A stretch of DNA of 64,000 nucleotides from Thermoproteota archaeon. Lineage in GTDB: Archaea > Korarchaeota > Korarchaeia > Korarchaeales > Korarchaeaceae. This document shows positions 57,572 to 64,000 of the stretch, one piece after another. Every line of letters starts with the position of its first letter. Position 1 is the stretch's first letter. The translations under genes were made by a program, and so were the position numbers. The stretch covers positions 372,001 to 436,000 of the forward strand of contig JALSOH010000004.1 of the NCBI GenBank assembly GCA_026986575.1, given 5' to 3'. Under the pieces are notes generated by a model that ran no database searches, was not told the DNA's origin, and saw only the letters and a list, made by a program, of their open reading frames with translations.

Positions 57572-60069
57572 TGAGGAGGATCGCACCGATAATCTCGATG
57601 ATCCTCGTATTGCTACCTATCCTCTCAGCAGGAGTGAACGGCTCTCCTTCCCCTTACTTGAAGGTAGAAGATTCGTACTGGAGCGGCCTCCTAGTGTTGG
57701 GGGCGACGAATACCTTCACCGTGGAACTGAAGAGCCTCTACTCTGGATCCATAAGCGGAATTTCCGCCACCTTGACCGTCCACGACATGGCTGGATCTGA
57801 TTACTCGGGAACCTTCTCCTACCCCGGCTCCCTCTTCGAAGGGCAGGTGCTGGTCATGGACTTCGGAATATTCGTACCAGCGAACGCGGATGCATCTCAT
57901 TATAGGGCTACCTTGGAGGTGAGCTTCACAGCGGATGGCACTCCTGAAACGGAGACGTTCGATCTCTACGTGACAATCCAGGGCACTCCTCAAGTGAAGT
58001 GCTCCCTCTCCGCCACCGCCAAGCCAGGGAGACCTGCTACCGCTCAACTCACACTATTCAACAACGGAGATGGCGTCGCTAGGAGGGTAAGGGCCGTAAT
58101 AAACCCTACATCACCTAATGTACAGGTTTCCTCCCCGGTGGAGGCAGGTATCATCGATCCGGGTGAAAGTAAGACGTTCCCCGTCACCATATATGTTGGC
58201 GACGCCGCTGATGAGGCGGTGACCTTAACGGTTACCGTCACTTGGGAATCTCAGGTGGGAGCTGGGGGTCAGTATACATGCACGCAAAATGTGGCGATCT
58301 CGGAGATGCCGCCTCGCGGCCTATTCGTGACCACAAACACCACGACCTTGGAACCGGGCAAGGTTAATAGGATATACCTCTTCGTTGAGAACAGAGGGGA
58401 AGATGCATTCAGAGCCACGTTAACCGTCCAATCACCCCCGAATACGGCTGTACGTGGGTCTAACAAGGTAGACTTGGGGAACATATCCTCAGGGAATGTA
58501 GTGTGTGTTCCCATAGACCTCTTCGTGGATCCGTCAATTAGGGGGCCCTTGCAGTTATCGACCAACGTTGAATGGTTTGATTCTGGATCTGAGCGCCACA
58601 CCAATCCTGCGAACTTAGGATTTTACGTGGAAACGATCCCGGGGCCCTATCTCGTGGCCTACACGGATAGGAAGGTGCTGACTCCGGGAGAGCAGGACAT
58701 GGTGAACATAGTCCTGAGGAACGAAGGGGAGGAAACTGCTAAGTCCGTCAGGGTGAACTTTGTTCCCTCCAAGGATTTGGCGCTTCTATCCCCAAGTGGA
58801 GTCGAGGTAGGGGACTTGGAGCCTGGGCAGGGAGCTGAGATGACGGTACTGGTATCCGCGCCGAACGTGAGTTATGGGAGCCTGGCGATGACCCTCCAAA
58901 TCTCCTACTTCGATGAACATGATAGATCTAGGGAGCAGGTTATACCCCTCTCCTTCATAACTGAGAGTCCAGATACCCCATTGATCTCCGTGTCACCGTT
59001 AGATACGGAGCTGACGGTGGATGAGGTAAACAGCATTAGGGTGAAGGTAACGAACGAGGGAGGGATAGCTAGAGACTTGGTAGTGAAGTTGGCCCTGCCC
59101 TCCCCGGAGTTGGGTGCTATAGTAGGTGAGGACTACGCCTACATAGAGCAGCTCGATCCCGGGAAATCGGTGATAAGAGAATTCTCCGTTTATTTATCGC
59201 CTCAAGCATACGGAGCAGTCCAACTCTTGGTTCACGCTAGCTACGAGGACGAGGCCGGCATTGCTCACAATGATCTGCTCTCATTCGGTGTGAGAGCCGT
59301 GGGAAAACCCCAGATAGAGGTGGCTCATGTATCTACAGCCCCCTCTTCCGTATATCCCGGTGATACCAATGTGAAGCTGGTTGTGGTCCTGACCAATGTA
59401 GGCAATTACGTGGCGAAGGATCTGAGAGTCGTCCTCAAGCCCATCCCCGGTGTGATGAAACCCTCATCTCCGGGAACCGACACGTTCCTCATACCGGCAC
59501 TGCCACCTAACCAAGCAATGGATGTTACATTCCTCGTCGATATAGAGGAAAACGCCAAGCCAGGCAGGTACGAAGCCACACTGGTGTCCAAGCTCGGAAA
59601 CACAACCATACCCGTCCAAATAGATGAGAAGGCGAAGTTCAAGCTGCTCGAGTTCTCCATACCGGGTAGGCCCAAACCTGGAGACAGGGGGGTGAAGCTG
59701 ACAGTTGTAATAAAGAACGAGGCCAGGGTGACGGCTAAAGACGTTGTCCTAGAGGTCATAACCCCTTACTTGGTGGGAACGACATCCTTGGCGCTGGGAG
59801 AAGTACCCTCGAAGTCCAACGCCTCCGCCATAATGGAAGTGGATATAGATGAGAACGCTCCCGAGAAGGTGCCAGTGGATATCAAGATCTCTTGGAAGCA
59901 GGACGGTCGCTCGCTCTATCAGACAATCCATACGGAGGTGAAACTGGAGGCCGCTGGAGGAAAGTGGTGGGGAGGGAACTACTTAGGTCTCATAGCGATA
60001 TCGATCATAGCGGTCGGAGTCTTGGCATCCCTCCCAATGATAAAGAAGTTCATCTCGGGAGGTTCTTAG
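57568..60069 (+). CDS. Large secreted protein with CARDB-like repeats, membrane-anchored
   Basis: An 833-residue protein has a signal peptide (about residues 4-25, with SMILVLLPILSAGV), then six or so tandem beta-sandwich units of about 100-120 residues. Each unit has the CARDB/NEW3 pattern: a conserved V-x-N-x-G step (for example VVVLTNVGNYVAKDLRV and IVLRNEGEETAKSVRV) and a late G-D-L-x-P-G step. A C-terminal helix (YLGLIAISIIAVGVLASLPMI) and basic tail end it. It overlaps the permease gene by 4 bases and is likely the exporter's surface partner. The 3' end overlaps convergent acdA by 20 bases. Confidence 0.85.
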   Translation: MMRRIAPIISMILVLLPILSAGVNGSPSPYLKVEDSYWSGLLVLGATNTFTVELKSLYSGSISGISATLTVHDMAGSDYSGTFSYPGSLFEGQVLVMDFGIFVPANADASHYRATLEVSFTADGTPETETFDLYVTIQGTPQVKCSLSATAKPGRPATAQLTLFNNGDGVARRVRAVINPTSPNVQVSSPVEAGIIDPGESKTFPVTIYVGDAADEAVTLTVTVTWESQVGAGGQYTCTQNVAISEMPPRGLFVTTNTTTLEPGKVNRIYLFVENRGEDAFRATLTVQSPPNTAVRGSNKVDLGNISSGNVVCVPIDLFVDPSIRGPLQLSTNVEWFDSGSERHTNPANLGFYVETIPGPYLVAYTDRKVLTPGEQDMVNIVLRNEGEETAKSVRVNFVPSKDLALLSPSGVEVGDLEPGQGAEMTVLVSAPNVSYGSLAMTLQISYFDEHDRSREQVIPLSFITESPDTPLISVSPLDTELTVDEVNSIRVKVTNEGGIARDLVVKLALPSPELGAIVGEDYAYIEQLDPGKSVIREFSVYLSPQAYGAVQLLVHASYEDEAGIAHNDLLSFGVRAVGKPQIEVAHVSTAPSSVYPGDTNVKLVVVLTNVGNYVAKDLRVVLKPIPGVMKPSSPGTDTFLIPALPPNQAMDVTFLVDIEENAKPGRYEATLVSKLGNTTIPVQIDEKAKFKLLEFSIPGRPKPGDRGVKLTVVIKNEARVTAKDVVLEVITPYLVGTTSLALGEVPSKSNASAIMEVDIDENAPEKVPVDIKISWKQDGRSLYQTIHTEVKLEAAGGKWWGGNYLGLIAISIIAVGVLASLPMIKKFISGGS

Positions 60070-61492
60070 CCCTCCCGAACTCCACGAGAGCCTTCATGGC
60101 TCTCACAGCTCTTTCTGACTCAGGGTATGCTGGTATGCCCTCCCTCTCGAAGAGCTCCCTGAACTCCCTAGCGTACTGAGAGGACCCCACATCCATAGCC
60201 ACCACCGGCTTGTCGTACTCCCTAGCCAATCTGGCCAATTTGCTGGGAAGCTCTGCACTCACGCCGGGGACATGGTGGAGCGCTAGGACTATAATCCCGT
60301 CTACATTCTCGTCTTCCAGTAGGATCTTCATCGATTCAACGAATGAATCGTCAGTCGCACTTCCAGTGAGATCCACTGGATTACCTGTGGCAGCTATAGG
60401 AGGTATTATCCTCCTCTCTTTGAGCTCTTGGAACTTCCTCTGACTCTCTTCAGTTAGATTGGACAGTCTGAGACCTAGCGCTTCAGTTTCGTCGGCGGCC
60501 ATCACCCCTACCCCACCCCCATCGGTGAGTATGGCTATCCTGTTACCCTTCGCGGGTGGCTGCATCACGAGGGCCTTGGCGGCGTCGAACAGTTCCTCCA
60601 TATCCCTGACCCTTATCACCCCCGCTTGCTTGAACGCCGCGTCGTAAACCGAATCGCTCCCAGCCATCGCGGCGGTATGGGAGCTGGCGGCCCTAGCTCC
60701 GGCGCTCGTCCTCCCTGCCTTGAAGACCACGATAGGTTTCTCTCTAGTTATCTCCTTAGCGAGCTCGAGGAATTCCCTTCCCCTGTCGATGGATTCGGCG
60801 TAGATGAGGATGACCTTGGTCTCCTCATCTTCTTTCAGGTACTCCAGCACATCCACCTCATCAACATCTAGCTTGTTCCCGTAGCTCACAAACTTAGCCA
60901 GTCCTATACCCTCTCCATGCATGTAGTCCAAGCAAGCGACCCCGAAAGCGCCTGACTGGGTGCTTAGGGATATGTTCCCAGGCTTGGGCCTGGGGGACGA
61001 GGTGTACTTCCTCCCCAAGAATTCCTTCTCGACGGGCAGGAACATGGTGTCCACGCCTGTGGAGGGGACCACCACTCCCACACAGTTGGGTCCAATGACC
61101 CTCATCCCGTATCTCTCCCTGATGCTCTCAAGCATCTTCTGGAGCTCCACTCCCTCCCCTCCCACCTCGGCGAATCCCCCGCTTATCACTATGACGTTCT
61201 TTATGCCCTTCTTCCCACATTCCTCCATAGCTGGTGGTGTATATTTGGCGGGAGTTACCAAGACGGCCAGGTCAGGGGTCTCGGGAATATCCAACACCGA
61301 TTTGTATGTAGGAACACCCAGAATCATCTCATCAGATTTCGGATTGACCGCGTAGAGCTTGCCCTTGTAGACCCCTCTTTGAGAATTCTCCACCATGATC
61401 CTCAGCAGCTCGTACCCTATCTTACCTGGAGTCCTCGATGCTCCCACGATCACCATAGATTTTGGATTGAAGAAGCTCTCTATCGAAGACAC
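60050..61492 (-). CDS. acdA: ADP-forming acyl-CoA synthetase, alpha subunit
   Basis: This is the catalytic alpha subunit of archaeal acetyl/acyl-CoA synthetase (ADP-forming), which makes ATP from acyl-CoA in peptide or sugar fermentation. The CoA-binding domain starts VIVGASRTPGKIGYEL. The succinyl-CoA-ligase-like part holds STQSGAFGVACLDYM, and the phosphorylated His is in RAASSHTAAMAGSD. It is 480 residues long with no ATP-grasp domain, so it needs a separate beta subunit, not found here. TATA CTTTATTATG lies about 30-37 bases upstream. Confidence 0.93.
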   Translation of the reverse strand: MSSIESFFNPKSMVIVGASRTPGKIGYELLRIMVENSQRGVYKGKLYAVNPKSDEMILGVPTYKSVLDIPETPDLAVLVTPAKYTPPAMEECGKKGIKNVIVISGGFAEVGGEGVELQKMLESIRERYGMRVIGPNCVGVVVPSTGVDTMFLPVEKEFLGRKYTSSPRPKPGNISLSTQSGAFGVACLDYMHGEGIGLAKFVSYGNKLDVDEVDVLEYLKEDEETKVILIYAESIDRGREFLELAKEITREKPIVVFKAGRTSAGARAASSHTAAMAGSDSVYDAAFKQAGVIRVRDMEELFDAAKALVMQPPAKGNRIAILTDGGGVGVMAADETEALGLRLSNLTEESQRKFQELKERRIIPPIAATGNPVDLTGSATDDSFVESMKILLEDENVDGIIVLALHHVPGVSAELPSKLARLAREYDKPVVAMDVGSSQYAREFRELFEREGIPAYPESERAVRAMKALVEFGRAKNLPR

Positions 61493-61622
61493 CCTACTTC
61501 ACCAAGCCTCCCTCTAGTGTCATAATAAAGAGGTTTCACGGTATACTCCTATCGAATAGGAGGGCCGGATATGCCTGATATTAAGAAAAAGGAAAGGCCC
61601 GGGCGGAAAAAGGGCCGGAGAC

Positions 61623-61847
61623 TTATGTCTTCCAGACAGCTCTAACGGCCAGCTCGATGTCGTCGCCGGTTACGGTCTTCCTATTAGCATGCTTGGCGAG
61701 GCTGACTGCGTGCTTGCTCACTTCCATGGCAAACTTCTCCATGTAATGCTCAAGCCTCTCAACAGCAGCGTCACTAACCCTCTCAGCACCGGCCTCCCGG
61801 ATTATCCTCCCGATGGGAGCTAAAGGTAGATACCTCGTCTTGGGCAT
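61623..61847 (-). CDS. Archaeal histone
   Basis: This 74-residue protein has a single histone fold: LAPIGRIIREAGAERVSDAAVERLEHYMEKFAMEVSKHAVSLAKHANRKTVTGDDIELAVRA. The R-x-T/V-x-x-D-D dimer motif near the end and the paired helices match HMf-type histones. A strong TATA (TTTTTTATTTAA) lies about 28-40 bases before the ATG, and T-rich stretches follow the stop. Confidence 0.97.
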   Translation of the reverse strand: MPKTRYLPLAPIGRIIREAGAERVSDAAVERLEHYMEKFAMEVSKHAVSLAKHANRKTVTGDDIELAVRAVWKT

Positions 61848-62037
61848 AAGATAAGGGATCCCAGGTTAAATAAAAAATTTCCCCTTCAAAGCTATGAGAG
61901 GGCTCTACTCAGGAGAGTAGCTTATAACTTCGACATCATCATCTTTACACTGAAATCCATTTAATTTAACATCTGGGATCTTAGGAAGTAGGGAAATTAC
62001 AAGTTCACTTGGAATAAATGGAGAGGTGTTATTAATT

Positions 62038-62591
62038 ATGGCGAGGAGAGTAAGAATTAGCAAATTGGTATCGCTACTACTGAGGCATAGACCGGACTTA
62101 GGTGGATTGTTGCCAAATGAGAGAGGGTTTGTCCCACTAGACGATCTCCTAGACTCCGTAGTTAAAATCATGAGGGAAGAATGCTCTAAGGAGGAGTCCT
62201 AGATGTCATAATGAGCGATGAGGAGAGATTCGAGATAGTGGACGGGATGGTGAGGGCCAGATACGGCCACAGTTTTACGGTCAAATACAATAGGCCCCTC
62301 CAGCCGGAGGAGGTCCCTGAGATACTATATCACGGGACCACCCTCGACTCCCTAGGATCGATACTGAGGGAGGGGCTCAAGCCGATGGGTAGGAGATATG
62401 TCCACCTCTCCCTCACCAAGGAGAGAGCCTTGAAAGTGGCAAAAAGGAGAAAAGGACCTCACGTCATTCTCAGAATAAGGGCTAGAGATCTCGCCAATGA
62501 TGTGCCGCTATACAGACCATCGCGCCTTACCTTCTTGGTGGAGAGGGTTCCCTCGGAATATATAGAAGTGGAGGAGGTAGTCAGGGGGTAA
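62038..62591 (+). pseudogene. kptA: tRNA 2'-phosphotransferase (KptA/Tpt1), split by a -1 frameshift
   Basis: Two frames together make one KptA, which removes the 2'-phosphate left by tRNA splicing and related ligation by transfer to NAD. The first (62038-62202) holds the N-terminal domain: ISKLVSLLLRHRPDL and GFVPLDDLLDSV. The second (62211-62591) holds ERFEIVDGMVRARYGHS, LYHGTTLDSLGSIL and VHLSLTKERA. Adding one base within 62188-62196 joins them as SKEGVLDVIMSDEERFEI. Catalytic Arg-His and His-Gly residues are intact on both parts. They could be two separate polypeptides, but the second lacks a well-spaced ribosome-binding site. TATA AATAAAT lies about 22 bases before ATG 62038. Confidence 0.85.
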
Positions 62592-62592
62592 T

Positions 62593-63461
62593 TTGGATCC
62601 GGCCATAATAGTGCACGGTGGGGCTTGGGACATACCTCCAGACCTTTTGGAACCCAGCGTTCTCGGTGTGGAGAGGGCAGCTCGTGAGGGATTCAAGTTA
62701 CTGCAGGAAGGATATTCGGCCTTAGATGCTGTTGAGCAAGCAGTTGCGATAATGGAGGACGATCCAACGTTCGATGCAGGTGTGGGGTCAGTTCTCAACT
62801 TGGAGGGATACGTCGAACTGGATGCCATAATAGTGGACGGGGCTTCCCTTAGGTTCGGTTCTGTCGCGGCTGTTAGGCGCATTAGGAACCCCGTCTCTTT
62901 AGCTAGAGCCGTAATGGAGGAGATGAAGGAGATGATGTTCGTCTCCGAGGGCGCCGAGAGAGTTGCCTTGGAGTTGGGGTTCGAACTGATAGATCCCGAG
63001 GAGTTAATCGTGGAGAGAGAGCGCGAGGCTTGGAAGAGGAGGATATCTAGGGCAAGGGGGACCGTTGGCGCCGTCGCCCTAGATACAAATGGCAGGATAG
63101 CGGCTGCCACCTCCACAGGAGGCGTGCCCCTCAAGAGGCCAGGCAGGGTGGGGGATACTCCACTCATAGGGTGTGGGGCCTACGCTAACGAGCTAGGTGG
63201 GGCAAGCTCCACTGGGCAGGGGGAACCAATAATGAGGGTAATGCTGTCCAAACTCGCTGTGGATTTTCTGGCTAGGGGGTTACACCCCACAGAGGCCGCT
63301 CAGAGGCCCTCTCCTTCATGGCCGATAGGACGGGAGGTTGGGGTGGCTTAATAGTCCTAGATAATAAGGGGAGAGTAGGATACGCTCACACCTCGAGGAG
63401 GATGGCGGTCGCCTACTCCATAGACGGGGATGTAGTGGCGAAGATCAGCTCACTCGAGTGA
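62593..63461 (+). pseudogene. Isoaspartyl peptidase / plant-type L-asparaginase, broken by a -1 frameshift
   Basis: This is an Ntn-hydrolase precursor that self-cleaves to expose a Thr nucleophile and hydrolyses beta-aspartyl peptides or asparagine. IIVHGGAW opens it, the central VGSVLNLEGYVELDA is typical, and the cleavage site is in RARGTVGAVALD with Thr. The open frame ends at 63351 with an unrelated tail. One added base between about 63295 and 63308 restores ALSFMADRTGGWGGLIVLD and a normal C-terminus to TGA 63459-63461. The start is TTG 62593. The reconstructed length is about 289 residues, normal for the family. Confidence 0.85.
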
Positions 63462-64000
63462 GATCAGGATAGGGATCCCTAACCTCCTCAGGGCTTGGAA
63501 ATTCCTTCACTTCCCCTCCTACGACAAGCTCCCTCCCCTCTTTCTTGAGCTCACCTATCATACTCACGGAGAATCCGTGGGATTCCATGAGGTCTTTGAG
63601 GAAACCCAAGGGTAGGTTGCCCGGAATGGCGGCCAGCACCACGCCTGAGCTGGAGGCAGCCATAGGATCGAACCCCATCTCCCGGCCCAGTCTCAGGAGC
63701 TCCGGTGGGAAGGGAATAAGGTCCTTGTTCACGGTGAAGCCTAGCTCAGCAGCATCTGCAAAGTCGTTCAGGAGCCTTATAAGTCCGCCTTCTGCCCCGT
63801 CCTTCATTCCATTTACTCTAGAGAATAGAGCTAGATCCCTAGCCGAATCAACGGCTGTTAACATCCACCTAGCCCTTCTCCATCTCTTCACAGTTCTCTT
63901 ACCGAACCTCTCCTCTAGGAGCGTCGGATTGAAGTGAGCAACGCCGTAAAGTAACTCAGCTCCAGGTATGCCCACTAAGAGGAGCCTATCTCCGATCCTC
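63445..64000 (-). CDS. PurM/HypE/ThiL-like (AIR synthase-related) protein, 5' end outside window
   Basis: The visible C-terminal ~185 residues contain the AIR-synthase C-domain pattern: GDRLLLVGIPG at the window edge, VNGMKDGAEGGLIRLLNDFADAAELGFTV (D-x-A/G-E-G-G-L), and FDPMAASSSGVVLAAIP. These are shared by PurM, ThiL, SelD and HypE. The frame continues open through base 64000, so GTG 63975 is not the real start. Which family member it is cannot be decided from this part. The 3' end overlaps the restored asparaginase gene by 17 bases. Confidence 0.8.
   Translation of the reverse strand, partial: RIGDRLLLVGIPGAELLYGVAHFNPTLLEERFGKRTVKRWRRARWMLTAVDSARDLALFSRVNGMKDGAEGGLIRLLNDFADAAELGFTVNKDLIPFPPELLRLGREMGFDPMAASSSGVVLAAIPGNLPLGFLKDLMESHGFSVSMIGELKKEGRELVVGGEVKEFPSPEEVRDPYPDLTRVS

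Noticed and set aside
57568-60069. The repeated beta units as a DNA tandem repeat
   Set aside because: The repetition is at protein-fold level only. The DNA of the units is diverged and gives no direct repeat.
61571-61645. 24-residue basic frame on the plus strand after acdA's promoter
   Set aside because: It is very short, low-complexity and antisense to the histone 3' end, with no clear promoter of its own.

Overview
The window is a gene-dense stretch of about 64 kb from an archaeon of the TACK group. The evidence is the set of archaeal/eukaryotic-type information genes: ribosomal proteins S26e, S17e, S17, S3, L22 and L29, the RNase P subunit Rnp1, pelota, archaeal DnaG, GatDE, family-B DNA polymerase, deoxyhypusine synthase, KptA, a histone and NreA. 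S26e argues for TACK rather than Euryarchaeota, and a histone gene beside it would suit Korarchaeota or Aigarchaeota-like lineages better than Sulfolobales; the exact lineage is inference. Many genes are leaderless, with a TATA box 22-30 nt before the start codon. Others have GGAGG or GGTGATC ribosome-binding sites, often with TTG or GTG starts. Box C/D and H/ACA-like guide RNA candidates suit a thermophile.

Layout. 1-6 kb: S26e, prolyl-tRNA synthetase, a degenerate TtuA/Ncs6-like protein, a nucleotidyltransferase, pelota, DnaG, an H/ACA-like RNA and S17e. 6-15 kb: a nucleotide-sugar dehydrogenase, a GlcF/GlcD glycolate-oxidase-like pair, GcvT, an isolated L22-S3-L29-Rnp1-S17 ribosomal block and a phosphoglycolate phosphatase. 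15-26 kb: PolB, GatE/GatD, the DUF35/thiolase/HMG-CoA synthase cluster for mevalonate synthesis, a QueT-like transporter, Ogg glycosylase, an altered superoxide-reductase-like protein, a frameshifted PrsW-like membrane protease and a box C/D sRNA. 26-32 kb: succinate dehydrogenase (sdhACDB, minus strand), divergent from a small membrane protein, Rieske protein and cytochrome b; these form a complex II plus bc-type quinone-linked respiratory unit.

32-46 kb: CTP synthase, a DegT aminotransferase, a THUMP tRNA methyltransferase, two tandem dolichol-kinase-like membrane proteins, an intron-containing tRNA-Tyr, a macro-domain protein, a Trm112-like protein, HAD phosphatases, a membrane-anchored HTH regulator, deoxyhypusine synthase, a DUF1512 protein and a Nudix hydrolase. 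46-61 kb: an FAD/NAD oxidoreductase, two ABC-2 exporters each next to a secreted membrane-anchored beta-rich protein, RNase HIII, an adenosine-specific kinase, ArsR, a geranylgeranyl-reductase-family flavoprotein, NreA, and a three-gene regulator cassette divergent from the second exporter. 60-64 kb: ADP-forming acyl-CoA synthetase alpha subunit, histone, a split kptA, a frameshifted isoaspartyl-peptidase gene and the 3' part of a PurM/HypE-like gene.

The strongest less ordinary signals are: a compact box C/D sRNA whose two guides match the 5' end of 16S rRNA and a conserved 23S segment; a structured H/ACA-like RNA with its own TATA box before dnaG; a degenerate TtuA-like protein without its PP-loop; a superoxide-reductase-like fusion lacking one iron ligand; a thiolase-like protein without its nucleophilic cysteine; and three genes each broken by one missing base, two of them adjacent. 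I see no CRISPR array, insertion sequence, prophage or obvious defence island.
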